Shown: piece by piece, positions 11,605 to 23,273 of the stretch
How positions within the stretch are numbered: position 1 is the stretch's first letter
How the letters are laid out: each line of letters starts with the position of its first letter
Assembly (NCBI GenBank): GCA_958510825.1
Contig: OY294051.1
Location: 35,030,393 to 35,094,392, forward strand
Reading direction: 5' to 3'
Length of the DNA: 64,000 nt
From: Brachypterus glaber
Taxonomy: Eukaryota; Arthropoda; Insecta; Coleoptera; Kateretidae
The notes under the pieces: model-generated
Database searches by the model: none
Seen by the model: the letters and a program-made list of their open reading frames with translations, nothing else
Told to the model about the DNA's origin: nothing
Position numbers and translations under genes: made by a program

Positions 11605-11790
11605 GAAAAATTGTCTTTCGATACGTTCAAAGCCATATTGAAGAGCACAGATTTTTGAATGAAGATCTGCACTCTTTATTCAAGGACATTAACTTTGGTT
11701 TAAAGAAATGATATCCTTGAAACAAGAGAATATGTATTTGTACATGTCGAAAGACACGTGTCCTTGGTTTAAATTCCTTTTTTCTATGTA
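11605..11790. mobile_element. Truncated copy of the 13068 foldback
   Basis: The right arm (TATTCAAGGACATTAACTTT, GAAACAAGAGAATATG, AAAGACACGTGTCCTTGG) matches 13215-13338 in order. The left arm is reduced to GTTCAAAGCCATATTG, fused directly to GAAGAGCAC, which implies an internal deletion. Confidence 0.75.
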
Positions 11791-11959
11791 TACCGGGTGC
11801 GGTAATAATTGCATGTCAATAGTTCAGATAATAACCGCAAATAAGTAACTGATTTTTTTTAAGAGAGACATCCCGTATTACAAACTATTCGTAAAACAAT
11901 ATTATTTTAGATTAAAATTTTATATGTAAATAAATATTAAATATTATAAACCATTCGGT

Positions 11960-12130
11960 ACACTGTAAAAAATAAATATATAATTACATACATACATGTA
12001 ATTTTGATTCAGTGTAGATCTTAAAGTTACTAGATTTTACGTGTAATTTTAGAATTTTATATTAGAACTGTAAAATTGTAAAATTAGATGTAAAATCTAG
12101 TAAATTTTACATTTTACATTGAATCACGCG
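11960..12130. mobile_element. AT-rich foldback with CACTGTAAAAA end
   Basis: Begins TACACTGTAAAAAATAAAT, similar to the end of family B, and contains the inverse pair ACTAGATTTTAC and GTAAAATCTAGT. The boundaries are poorly defined. Confidence 0.45.
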
Positions 12131-13067
12131 CAATTGTTTACAGAATAGTTTTTTTTATTTTATTTTTTTTGTATCAACCTCTCTGGGTTATTAGCAATTA
12201 CGTTATAATTACATTGTTTTTGGGGTACTGATAGAATAGTTACTCTGTGTATTTTCCTGCTTTATGATGTTTTTTACTTTTTCGTCATATTTTAATTGGC
12301 CTATCGTTGTTTTTCAATTTCTTTTGAGAAACGTAGTATTCCTTAAGGAAATAAAATAAACAGTACGAATATCTTCACTGCAAACTTTTTAGGTTGATTA
12401 AAACGTTTCTTTTACGATACTCTTTATGTGAATATTTCCTGGTGATTTGTAAAACTTCAGCAGTTGAATACATGCTTTTTACAACCTTAGTCTACGTTCG
12501 AGTAAGACTAAATTGATAAATTAGAGTAAAAATCCGATAAAATTAATGGATTTTCCCGATAATAAAACTTTCCTTTTAATTTCAAATAAGTTCTTCAATT
12601 GAATCGTTGGGTTTTAAAAGGGTGTTATGTCACATTTTCGGTCAAATTGAATTAATAAAGTAGATTAAGAGAGCTTTAAGAAACATTTAACTTTAATAAT
12701 ATACCAGAATTCAAGCTTAAAATTTACCGGTTTAGCCTTAATAACGTCGTCACGGGCGTTTTTTGTCGTGGGGGGTATAAAGGTAAGATTTTCCGACTTT
12801 TTTTTATCAAAAAAAAATTGTTTTTCACCTCTAAAAATTTTGATGACTAAAAAAAGCTCATAACATTTAAAAACTGGTCTGAAATTTTGCCGATTCACCT
12901 CAAATTTGCCGACTATGAATAAAATAAATTGTGTCACTTCCAAAAAAAAAGCTTTGGAAAATTTCGAAGGGTCATCAATCTAAAAATGTTGCCGACTCAT
13001 CTGCTAAAATTGCCGACTGGGTCATTTCGTGCATTGGCTATAAATAAGCTAATTTAAGTTTTAAAGA
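12131..13067. other. Non-coding DNA
   Basis: The word TGCCGA(C/T)T recurs four times between 12889 and 13020 without a regular period. Otherwise I see nothing. Confidence 0.5.
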
Positions 13068-13340
13068 ACATAGAAAAAACGGATTCCTTGAACCAAGGAC
13101 ACGTGTCTTTGTATATGTTCAAAGCCATATTCTCTTGTTTCAAGGCTGGCATTTTCTTGAACCAAAGTCAATGTCCTTGAATGAAGAGCACGTGTTTTGG
13201 AATAAAAATCCGCGCTCACTATTCAAGGACATTGACTTTGGTTCAAGAAAATGCCAGCCTTGAAACAAGAGAATATGGCTTTAAATATATCCAAAGACAC
13301 GTGTCCTTGGTTCAAGGAATTCGATTTTTCTATGAATGGT
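13068..13340. mobile_element. Long foldback element, ~125-bp arms
   Basis: The left arm contains, in order, CCTTGAACCAAGGACACGTG, CATATTCTCTTGTTTCAAGG and CCAAAGTCAATGTCCTTGAA. The right arm is the inverse with few mismatches. The centre (about 13193-13207) is very short, so the whole would form a near-complete hairpin. The open frames on both strands here are consequences of the palindrome. Confidence 0.85.
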
Positions 13341-14074
13341 TAAAGCGAACAACCAGTAAAGGATGTCTAGACTTTTCAAATCCTTTAACAGCAAAATAAT
13401 AGCGGAGGAGGAATTGCTCTGTCTGTTTTTGTTTAAAAGAAATTCAAATACAAAAATTAATTTTTGCATTATTTCATCACATAAGACTGCCAAAAATTTT
13501 TGATTTGGAAAACAAAGCAAAGCAACTCTGTATACGGATTTCAAATCTACGGACAAAATTTAACTAGAATTTTTATAATAATTTTCTAAATTATACTTAA
13601 AATTGTAAAAATACAGTACAATCATGATGAACTTTTAGGAAAAATGATCTATTGCGATTTTGGTGTTGATTCTTATGAATAACCTAGATCCTATTCTACC
13701 TATATCCACTGGTTCTTTGCTTTGACCGTTCTTTGAAACTTAAAGAGAATCTGGGACTTCTGTGTCCCTTTTAAAACTCAACAATTCAACTTAAATTTTC
13801 TTAATACATTAATTTTACTACTTCATAGACAGTTTTATGGTTCTAATTACTCCATTACCTTGGATGATGTGAATATAGAATTTAAATTTACGATTTTGGA
13901 GGTTCGATATTATTTTAACGACATTCTACGTTAATTTATTATTCCTACTTAAAAAAATCGATTTTCCATTAAAAATGGCAAAAAGGATAACTATAGTTAA
14001 ATAGCTATTTATTAACCATATGTTTTTTGCTACACGTTGCGGTGGGAGCCAAAAACCGAGAACCTTCCCAAAAA
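13341..14074. other. AT-rich non-coding DNA
   Basis: No supported feature. Confidence 0.6.
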
Positions 14075-14578
14075 AGTCCAAACAATGTTTTTTGTGAGTC
14101 GACATTTGAAATGCAACAAAACACATATTTTTAAATAAAGCAATTAATGTTATTTATTAGTTTTATCAAATCAGTACTTAAAAAAGATTTTTATTTAATT
14201 TTATTTTATCACATATTTACAAATTATAATTCAAAAATTAATTGTTGTGACAGATATCAGGTTTAAATTAACAATAGATAGAGCAGTTTTAATCTTTTTG
14301 AACTAAATTGATAATAAACTGGTCAAATATTAAGAAAAACTAATAAACTCTATGTAATTTTAACGCAAAACTTTAAATTGCATTAAATTATTCAATATTT
14401 TATGGTAAAATATATATATTTTTGCTAATTTTGCTACAGTTTTCTTTACTTTTATAAACAAGAGATGGCACTACATGTGCTCATTCTAACACTTGATGAG
14501 GAATATTCATACCGTATCTAGAGCTAGAATGGATTCATTCTGTGTTTGAAAAGTGTGTCTATTTGTCGTAGAAAAATG
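14075..14578 (+). repeat. Dispersed repeat family A, copy 3
   Basis: Matches copies 1 and 2 from CAATGTTTTTTGTGAG to the GTCGTAGAAAAA tail. The first ~25 bp (GCGGACAAGG part) are replaced by unrelated sequence, and a short internal deletion removes TGCAAAAATTGAAGG-type sequence. Confidence 0.85.
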
Positions 14579-14705
14579 TAATTTCTGGTCCATGGACCAT
14601 AATATACTATTTTTATTAAGGTCGAAAAATATTTTTTTGTAAAACAATACGGATATATCCCGTACATTAATAAATAAATTTATTTTGGTATTTCTTGTGC
14701 TTTTT

Positions 14706-15270
14706 TTTTATTTATTTATTTCTTGTTTTTCTTGGGTATTATGAATTTCAATTCCAGTAAAAATAAATAAAAAAATTACCAAAAAATTGTAGATTTAAAT
14801 TTCGCGGTTTTTGTACCAACTGTTTTGTGAAAGAAATAAACTCCCTAGAATTATAACCTAAAAATTTGGCCATGTGCAAAATCCGGAAAATTATTTTAAA
14901 CTTGTAAAAGTATTTATAAATACAAGTATTATGCTTTAACCAATGCAGTTTTTCAAAATATGCATTCAGTGAAAAAAAATCTCTGTATGAAGTGGTCCTC
15001 CTGTCCTTGTGATGGTAAGTTTTTCTTAGATTGTTCTCATTTTTAATTTTTTGTTCAATTGTGCTTATCTCAGCAAAATTGTTTTAATCATTAGTGTATT
15101 TATAAAACTCTTATCGTGTATTTTAATTGTTATAGTCCCTGTTCTCTGAAGAAGCTCAAGTTGAGCGAAACGTTAGAATTAAAGTAATTAACTACTAAAG
15201 AAACTTATGTCTTTATGTGCCTAATACCCAAGAAAAACAAGAAATAAATTAATAAATAAATTATGTTTGT
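14706..15270. mobile_element. Segment bounded by inverted ~35-bp repeats
   Basis: TATTTCTTGTTTTTCTTGGG at about 14718 is repeated in inverse as CCCAAGAAAAACAAGAAATA at about 15225, with flanking ATTT/AAAT runs extending the match. The interior carries a hammerhead-like motif near its right end and no open frame. Penelope-like retroelements are known to combine hammerhead motifs with terminal repeats in unusual orientation, so a fragment of such an element is one possible identity. Confidence 0.5.
15141..15179 (+). ncRNA. Hammerhead-ribozyme-like motif
   Basis: Seen: CTGAAGA (fits the core CUGANGA), then one A, a GCTC/GAGC stem with loop AAGTT, then GAAA and CGTT. The flanks GTTCT and AGAAT can pair as stem I (four Watson-Crick pairs plus G-U). 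GAAAC-GTT gives the minimal two-pair stem III known from hammerheads of Penelope-like elements. Against: an unpaired A between the core and stem II, and a T in place of the usual C at the cleavage position. Whether it cleaves itself cannot be told from sequence. Confidence 0.4.
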
Positions 15271-15517
15271 AAAACATTGATAAGGGTATTAAACAATTAA
15301 AAATTTGAATGTTTTTAATTGAAATTTAATCGATATTTTGTAATTAAAAACCTAATTGACTTTTTAGCAACACCTTTTTATTATAATTAAAATTTTATTA
15401 TTTGTTTAGGGGAGATGTATCCATATTTTTATGTCCATATATTTACTATGGTATCCCACTTTAAAGTTTTTAAAGTTTTTATTTAATAAAGTTTAAATAA
15501 AGTTTAATTTTCACCAG
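15271..15517. other. AT-rich non-coding DNA
   Basis: No supported feature. Confidence 0.6.
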
Positions 15518-15840
15518 AGACTGAGAATAATGCGGGAATAATTTAACTGTTTTCATGAAAGTTTTTGTCTAGAAATAATCACGACATGGACGAAGTTACT
15601 GGTGTAATTATTTCCTTTGAAAAAACTTAAATAAAAACAGTTAATTTATTGTGTAATTCGTAACTGATGACATCTGTCAAAATTTTCAATAAGTAAAAAC
15701 AAAACACTATGAAAAATTCTTAGTAGGATAATCTGTGTGGAAAATTACCATTTTAATTGTTATTTGATTGGACAGAAAGAAACACGTGGTCAGAAATACT
15801 GTTAAATAAATGTTTAATAAAAAACGTTAAAAAATAATCC
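15518..15840 (+). mobile_element. Dispersed repeat family M, internally deleted copy
   Basis: 15518-15660 is a foldback (GACTGAGAATAATGCGGG, GTCTAGAAATAATCACGAC and their inverses) matching 49613-49783. 15755-15840 (GATTGGACAGAAAGAAACAC, GGTCAGAAATACTGTTAAAT) matches 50238-50310. The ~450 bp between these parts in the long copy are missing. Confidence 0.7.
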
Positions 15841-16535
15841 ATAGTAATAACATAAGAGATTGAGATAAAGAAATAATTTGGCTGTTAAAAAAAAGAATCG
15901 ACAGAAACAAAATTATGTCCTTTGTTTGATTTAGTAAATTGTCTGCTTTCATATAAATTTTTACCAAAAAAATAATAGCAAAAAATTATAAATGACAATT
16001 TGGCACCCTATAGTTTAGGACGTGGGTCCAATTTGCACACCCTTCCCTATGCTATAGTATTTTTTCACAATTAAAATCACACAATTTCCAATAATTATAT
16101 CGCACATGATCCGTTCAATGCGCTGAACTTCGTTCCATTGGTCATTGTACGTTTTTTTAATTGCACCTATTTTTCATTGACTTTTCACAATTTTTACAAT
16201 AATAGGTTCAAATGGTCGCCACTCCTGTAAAAAGGACGTTAGCTCTCTTTTGTTACAAGTTTTGTAACAATAGCCATTGAAAAGGTTTAGACCAACTTAT
16301 AAGTGTGGTAGGAAAAAAAAACAGAAAAAACAGATGACTACTGTGTGGGATTTAAGCCGGATTTATGTAACTTTAATGAGATAACAATTATATAACAAAA
16401 GAAAGGGGTAATATATTCACCTAATCTGACTATTGTCATGTGCATTAAAAAATAAGAATAATATAGTTTGTTGAAAATATAAATTATTTATGTGGGTAAT
16501 ATAAGATATATTACTTACCTACAGGTAAGGTACCT
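15841..16535. other. AT-rich non-coding DNA
   Basis: No supported feature. Confidence 0.6.
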
Positions 16536-16599
16536 ATATAATTGTACTTTAATTTTTGTTAAAAACAAGCAAAACAAGCACATGTTCGTCCTTATATTA

Positions 16600-16678
<79 letters not shown>

Positions 16679-16905
16679 ATAAATCTAAATATTCAGTTAT
16701 CAATGGAAGGTATGATCCTATACAAATGTACTTTAATTTTTGTTAAAAGCACTATAGTTCTAAAGTCAGGTACTTTAATATTCAAGGACAGACATGAAAT
16801 GTTGCCTGTTTTTAACAAAAATTAAAAGACAATTGTATAGGATAATAACTTCCGATTTTATATACATTTGTAACTGAATATTCAGTTTGCTTTTTGCATT
16901 GAAGC
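16536..16905. mobile_element. Degenerate copy of the 17507 foldback, split by (TA)n
   Basis: It carries the same blocks as 17507-17975: GTACTTTAATTTTTGTTAAA, its inverse, AATATTCAGTTATCAATGG, and a right end ACTGAATATTCAGTTTGC with a TTTTTGCATTG terminus. A TA microsatellite has expanded inside. Open frames on both strands here are artefacts of the TA tract. Confidence 0.65.
16600..16677. repeat. (TA)n microsatellite
   Basis: Nearly pure TA dinucleotides with one interruption (ATATATTTATAT). Confidence 0.95.
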
Positions 16906-17323
16906 CTTTATACTAAAGATTTATTTACGCCAATATTGCAATGCATCTATAATATTATTAAAGGTAATACAAAAGGAATCGGATGTATATTTTTTGTATT
17001 TGGTCATTTTTATGAGAACGATTGCATTTAAATTTCAAGAAAAAAAAACATTCAAATTATGACGTGTCCAACGAGACCAGGGATGACTCAATGCGTTTTT
17101 CCGGAGTAAAAGGAGATCACAGAGGATTGATTCCTATAAAGTGGCATACGTCAAATTTCCTGAAACTCGGATATGTTACAGATTTTGTTATACTGATCAA
17201 AACTAGGAATATCTGTCATTTTAACTAAAGCTTTCTATTTTGAATTTAAATAATTCAAAATATAGTCTGTATGACTTGATTGATGAGTTTTACTTAATAG
17301 GACATTGATCAGAACAACGAGAT
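16906..17323. other. Non-coding DNA
   Basis: The open frame at 17022-17228 is less AT-rich than the flanks but has no motif I recognise. I leave it uncalled. Confidence 0.45.
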
Positions 17324-17461
17324 CTATACTGCCGTCTATGAAAGACTCCCGTATCTGTATTTGTCAATAACAACGTTTTCACGTCAACTCGGTGTTATAT
17401 TTTGAAAACGCTGCTATTGACAAATGGAGATACGGGGGACCTTCATATGACGGCAGTATAG
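17324..17461. mobile_element. Foldback MITE, ~55-bp arms
   Basis: Ends CTATACTGCCGTC and GACGGCAGTATAG are exact inverses. Inside, CCCGTATCTGTATTTGTCAA pairs with TTGACAAATGGAGATACGGG. Total 138 bp with a short loop. Confidence 0.85.
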
Positions 17462-17506
17462 CATATCTTAATTTTATGTAATTTGACAGTAAAAATGCAT
17501 GAACAT

Positions 17507-17975
17507 CACTGTAAAAAGTAAACTGAATATTCAGTTAGAAATGGATAGGAAATCAGAAGTTATTATCTTTTACAATTGTACTTTAATTTTTATTAAAAAC
17601 AAACAAAATTTCATGTCCGTCCTTAAATATTAAAGTATATGACTTTAGATCTATAGTGTTTTTAACAAAAATTAAAGTACATTTGTATAGGATCATACAT
17701 TAACTGAATATTTAGATTTAATATTTAAGGACGGATGTTTAGGATCATAACTTCCTATCCGTTTATAACTGAATATTTAGTTACTAATGGACAGGAAGTT
17801 ATGATCTAATTTTTGTTAAAAATAGTATAGTTTTTAAGTCACGTACTTTAATATTTAAGGACGGACATAAAATGTTCCCTGTTTAAAAAAAAATTAAAGT
17901 ACAATTATATACAATATAATAACTTTCGATTTCCTATGCATTTGTAAATGAATACTCAGTTTTCTTTTTACAGTG
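17507..17975. mobile_element. Foldback element with ~90-bp inverted ends
   Basis: The left end CACTGTAAAAAGTAAACTGA and the right end (CAGTG preceded by TTTTCTTTTTA) are inverse. Further in, AAATGGATAGGAAATC and GATTTCCTATGCATTT pair. The blocks GTACTTTAATTTTT and AATATTTAAGGACGGA recur several times in both orientations, so the element is a compound of repeated inverted units. Confidence 0.75.
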
Positions 17976-18568
17976 ATGCGTCGAAGTAACCTATATTTGG
18001 AACATTCAAGTACTTGTTTTTTATTCTAAAAGCTTAAATATTATTGTGTGGAAAGTGAGAAACTTTTATCTTCTGATAATCTTATTTTGGGACTACTCTT
18101 TATGATTTATCATGTGAAAATTTGTAAATTTTGGTCAGGTCCCATATCTATAGTTATTAACATTTTCTGTCCAAGGGTGAACGGCTAACCCAATTTCAGA
18201 ACTCCCATAGGACTGCCTTAAATCAGTTACCATGGTCCTTTGGTTTTACCTTACGTTATAAATCAAAATAATATGTTCCGGATACTCCACGCTGTCGTGA
18301 TCTACAAAACACGTATTTGCTTTTGCCTCTACACTGATAAAAATAGGCACAAAATTTTAAATATAAATTTCATAGTTCGATAGTAATCAAAATTTTGTAA
18401 TTCCATATTATTTTCCATGTTGCTGCGAAAAGTTAAAATATCTCCAAGATACGTTGAATATTATAATACTAATAGCACAGTTTTGAGCTACAAATATCAA
18501 TTTTAGCTAAGAATATGTCGCTCATAAGTGAAAATTTTTAGGTTGACAACATCCATTGGTAGTGATAT
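17976..18568. other. AT-rich non-coding DNA
   Basis: A solitary TACACTGATAAAAATAGG at about 18330 resembles the terminus of the MITE at 57291, but no partner end is visible nearby. Confidence 0.5.
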
Positions 18569-18905
18569 TATTTATCCAATACATACATATAATGAGACAA
18601 TTTCCAGCTTTATTTTAAATAGATAAACTCAATAATAACCCCCGCGTGGCTTTTACTTTATTGAGTGGATAATTATTTATTTTACACACTCAACTGTCAC
18701 TTGTCAAATTATTTTCTTGTAAATGTCATTAAAATTTTTAATAAAAATATGAATTTCTAAGCTATTTATTGGATAAAATGTATGGCACTCATGGGTAAAC
18801 CGATATGCCCTCTCGAAAATTAACCTGATTGGCTGACGCCTCGCAGGTTAATTTTCTCATGGGCAATATCTTACTTTACCCACTAGTACCATAAATAACT
18901 ATTTC
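18569..18905 (+). mobile_element. Family H composite foldback, copy 1
   Basis: ~340 bp that recurs in inverse orientation at 25630-25970. The right third (18780-18900) is a foldback: GAAAATTAACCTG and CAGGTTAATTTTC face each other, as do GGGTAAACCGATAT and ATATCTTACTTTACCC. The left part is bounded by TTTATCCAATA and its inverse TATTGGATAAA. This looks like one inverted-repeat element beside or inside another, duplicated as a unit. Confidence 0.8.
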
Positions 18906-19021
18906 CGTATACAAATTATTATTTAAACGGAAAAAAATCCGTGCTTTCAATTATTTCCAAGTCATCTTGAATTAATGATATAATATGATATTTCTAATAT
19001 CGCGATATATCGCTGCTATTA
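18906..19021. other. AT-rich spacer
   Basis: No supported feature. Confidence 0.5.
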
Positions 19022-19186
19022 CTGTCCGACCACATAACCGTGGCCAGTTTAAGGAATTACTATATCGGCAACGTCGCGCTATGTCGCCTATTGGGATCGT
19101 GGTATGCTAAGAGAGGGCACAGAACACCAATGAGAGGCAACGCATTTCTTTCTGCTCCCGATGCCCCGTTAGCCGTGGTCGGACAG
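19022..19186. mobile_element. Short MITE with CTGTCCGACCAC ends, TA-flanked
   Basis: CTGTCCGACCAC and GTGGTCGGACAG are exact inverses and TA lies outside both ends, consistent with a Tc1/mariner-type insertion. The interior is relatively GC-rich (GTCGCGCTATGTCGCC). The open frame on the minus strand merely reflects this composition. Confidence 0.8.
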
Positions 19187-19328
19187 TAAATACTCGGGAT
19201 TTTGTCTCGAGAAGCTACTTGGAAAAAAATCCTTTGCATAAAAGTTTTGAAGCCAAAATAATGTCCCCTTGATATATTGCAACTAGTTACAACTGACAAA
19301 TCCCGGTATAAATTTGGACTATAAATCT

Positions 19329-19579
19329 GTGACTTGGTTCTATAAGGGCCAATGTCAAAAATTTTGAACGGATACTCTGTAAACCATTGGCCGTTTTAGC
19401 AGTTTAACAGAAATGTTTATTGAAAACACACAAAAAGTCCTTGTCGCTTAAAGTCTACATTTTCTCACAAACACTGACATTGGATTTTTCAGGTTATATA
19501 GATCTGAAAAAAAATAGTTCGGCGGTAAAACTCAAAGTATGGAAAAAGTGCCGTTGGCCCTTTTAGAACCAAGCCACAG
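19329..19579. mobile_element. Foldback with ~25-bp ends
   Basis: TGTGACTTGGTTCTATAAGG on the left is the inverse of the right end ...TTTTAGAACCAAGCCACA with few mismatches, both with a GGCCAA core. About 250 bp and no coding frame. Confidence 0.75.
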
Positions 19580-20103
19580 AAATTAGCTGACTGAATATCT
19601 TTCTAATTTTACGAATTTAAAATAAAAACATTTCATATTTAATGTTCTGGTTTACGGTTATAAGCAAATTTACATTAAATTTTTATCCATGTGTCAAGCT
19701 TTCCATTTTCAGGCTTTTTCAGGCAAAACATTTTACTTACACATCGTCAATGGATATAGTACAAGTTTAATGGTGTGACATTTTAAATCCGATTTAAAAG
19801 CGTGATATATAACAGTTTTGACTAGATACACTTTAGTGTAAAATTGTTTTAAAATGAATATTTTACCATAAATTACAATTACATTTTGTCCCTAAAAATG
19901 TATGAAGAATACCATAATTTATGATATTCTTTATACAAAAGTCAGAGAGGAATGCGAGTCACATTATGAGACCAATTACACGGGTTAAATTATGAAATTA
20001 TGTTATATTGTATGGTTTTTAATACAACGGATTATTCTATATGCGCCAATAATACTTTATGATGTTCTGGATACATGTTGTTGTTCCATTTAATACAATA
20101 ACA
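19580..20103. other. AT-rich non-coding DNA
   Basis: No supported feature. Confidence 0.6.
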
Positions 20104-20364
20104 TATCGTCGTATCAGAACAACAAGGTTTCAACTGACATTGTGAGATTGCAGTAATTGTCAGTAAATTTTCTATGATAAATTTAAAATCCTTTACCTTG
20201 AAGAGTTAAAACTTTTTATAGATTCGGATTGCATTATTTTCGTTATTCGTACAAAATTTTAAATTTATAAGTAAAATCGTTTAAAATTTATCTTAGAAAA
20301 TATACTGACAATTACTGCAATCTCACAATGTCAGTTGAAACCTTGTTGTTCTGATACGATGATA
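20104..20364. mobile_element. Foldback with ~85-bp arms
   Basis: The left arm (GTATCAGAACAACAAGG, CTGACATTGTGAGATTGCAG, ACTGACAATTAC inverse) and the right arm pair almost completely. The loop of ~90 bp is AT-rich. Ends TATCGTCGTATC and GATACGATGATA. Confidence 0.85.
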
Positions 20365-21696
20365 TTTCTATCTTAATTCTTGAACTTTCTTTTGTAACGT
20401 GTGAGAATCTCACACTGTGAGATATTATGCTTAGTTAGTGTTAATTTACTAGTTACACTATTATTTATATGGATAAAACTACAGTTTTATCATTTTAGAA
20501 CTTGCTTATCAATATCCATTACTGATTTTATAAATTCTTTACTAAGAATTTGTTAAAATGTTAAATACTTTAGTTGATGAATAAGTATTTACAGTAAAAC
20601 ATAACCTTGTTCAGTTATTGTTACAGTAACAACTTGTATTCAGTAAAAAAAGTTGCGAGGGGTTCCAAATACACAAAATCGTTCAGTATTCAATACGGTT
20701 ACGAATTCTCAGTGTATAATAAATATAATTTAATAAGCAACAACTTAATTATGAAACCCAGTGTACAATGTTGCAGATCAACATTGTTGCACATGTGAGT
20801 CGTGATATAAGTAACAATAGATTTCGTTCTACTCTATTGGTCATACTGTTTTTTGACAGTTTATTGATTTATGGACATGACATGTTTTCAAAAAACGCGG
20901 AAACATGCAAACAAGCTGAAAACGTATATATTGCTTAGTTCTTTACAGTATAATTTTGCCCGTATCTATATATCTTCTGAAAACAATTTCCCACTTTGCT
21001 TTCAATATATTTTTTGACAAGGAAAAATTGAAAATTTTCTTAGCCTAACTTTGTCACAAGGAGCAAAGAAACAACTTTTTTTACAAGAGTGCACTTTTCG
21101 CACGCTTTTCAATTTGGAAAGTTGTACTTTTTGTACCATCTATCTATTATGGTTTGCTAAACACCGCTCCCTAACAAAAAAATGGGTGTTCAGTACTAGC
21201 GCGTAGATCATAGATGGCGCTATTTGTAAACATCTAACTAACAAAACCTTCTTATGTACTCAATTATGACAAATCAGAACTTTCAATGAGGGAGCATGTA
21301 TCTCGGCGCCCAATACAGCACATCGATGTCATTTTTAATTAAAAGCGCTAAAAAATTATTATTATGGGCTTTAAAGGAGAAAAATTAATTTCCACGGATT
21401 TGGCTAAAATTTTAATATGTTTTAGTTCTTAGTTTTCTGAACAAAACTGGCCGGGTCACATCCTCGGTTGGTCAACGTTTTGGTGCAATAACCGTTTAAA
21501 AACAGACCTAATGTATACAGGGTAGCTATTACTTTGGCATACCCAAAATAATGCACTATATCTCAATTTATAGATAAGCTATCGACAAACGCTTTTTTGT
21601 AAATTGTTTCTTACATAAAGTTTTATTTTTGTAAAAATCAAAATGGGGTTAGTTGATTAAAATGGGGTAAAACTCCCAAACCCGTGAATTTGACTA
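20365..21696. other. AT-rich non-coding DNA
   Basis: A small palindrome of GTGAGAATCTCAC type lies near 20401. No gene or repeat copy is supported in the rest. Confidence 0.5.
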
Positions 21697-23089
21697 CACT
21701 GTAAAAACTGCATGTAAAATAATGTAAAAATACATGAATTTACATAGTACGGAATAGTAAATTTACTATTCTGGACTATGCATAATTCATGAATTTATGT
21801 AAAAGAATGTAAACTAATGTGAAAGAATGTGAAAGAATGTAAAAAAATGTAAAATAATGTAAAAAAATATATTTAGATTGATTTACATATTTTTAAATGA
21901 TTTTACAATGTCGGGCTATGTTATTTTAAGACGCGCGTGCGCTTTGGACAATAACCAAGAAGGCGTCGCATCATGAGACTTTTAATATTGTTATTGTTAG
22001 AGAGATAGCGACGCATGCTGCTAGGTTAAAGTGTTAAAAGTGTACCGTAATTAATACGTTCACTGCCAACGGCTAGTTTTGACAGCGGAGCAATGGGTAT
22101 GGGCAAGGGAAAAATAGAAAGAATTGATTAATGTTGTTAGGGGCGCCAGTTACTTTAGCTTTTACTCCTTTAGGTAAGTAACAACCTAGTGTAAATACTT
22201 AAGCTTTTCAGTTTGAGAAAATATAACCTCTAAATAAAATAAGATAATTCATTTGAGAAATTTATTATAAATAAACTTAATGAAAGCACATCAAGTAATG
22301 TATTAATATATATAAAAAATATGTGTAATTATATTAAGATATAATTAAAGAAATCTTAATAAAAATTACTAAATTCAGAAATCATTGACTTAAATGTATA
22401 AAGAAAACATGAAGTTTAGCAAGCACCAAGAAATGTATGTAAACAACAATCATTTCTTGCAGTGTATAAAAGTCATGCTTAAATTAGAAATCATTTAATC
22501 AAAAGTATGATATTTAATAATTAATAAATGAGATTAAATGTTTTAAAAAAAAAATAAGTACCTAAAAATGAACAAAAGCCAGAAGGGCATATAGTATTAA
22601 TCAATACTATATCAGATCTGATAAAGTTTACAGTTATAAAAATATTGAAATAAAAGAATTTAAAAATATGAAATATTGCTTTCAAAAGTTTTCAGAATGA
22701 GTACTTAGCTGGTTTCTGCAAAATCCATGAGGTATGAATTCCATCGTCTCCATCTGTGCAAGTCTCCCCTATGCTGATGAATTCATTTCTCAAATGAAAG
22801 AAAAAAAATATATAGGCTGTCCCATCTACTTTGGAAAAATTATCTTCCAGGATAAAATGTACGATTGAAAATGTTGTCCGGGATTAAATATGCTTTTGAA
22901 AATTATGTCCAATATAAAATTGTCTGCTAGACGGTCATATAGAATTTATCTATGCCGAAAAATACAGAACCATGTTCCAACAGAACATCACTCCATGCGG
23001 AGAACTTGTATATCAAATATACCAAAATAAACTTCAACCCAAATTAATGTAATTCCATATTAATGGTATAGAAATGGTGAGTAATTAAT

Positions 23090-23220
23090 GGTAATTAATT
23101 AATGGTAATAATGGTGCTTTATGGTGCTTAATTAATGGTAATAATGGTGCTTTATGGTGCTTAATTAATGGTGGTTAATGGTCTAGTGATTGTGCTTAAT
23201 TAATGGTAATAATGGTGCTA
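23090..23220. repeat. Degenerate TTAATGGTAATAATGGTGC array
   Basis: Two to three units of about 33 bp (AATGGTAATAATGGTGCTTT followed by ATGGTGCTTAATT), plus partial units on both sides. Confidence 0.85.
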
Positions 23221-23273
23221 AAACAATAATTATATGTCAGAAATATTCTAAGAAACAGAAAAACTTAACTTAC

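Noticed and set aside
16492..16746. Open frames on both strands rich in I and Y
   Set aside because: Produced by the TA microsatellite.
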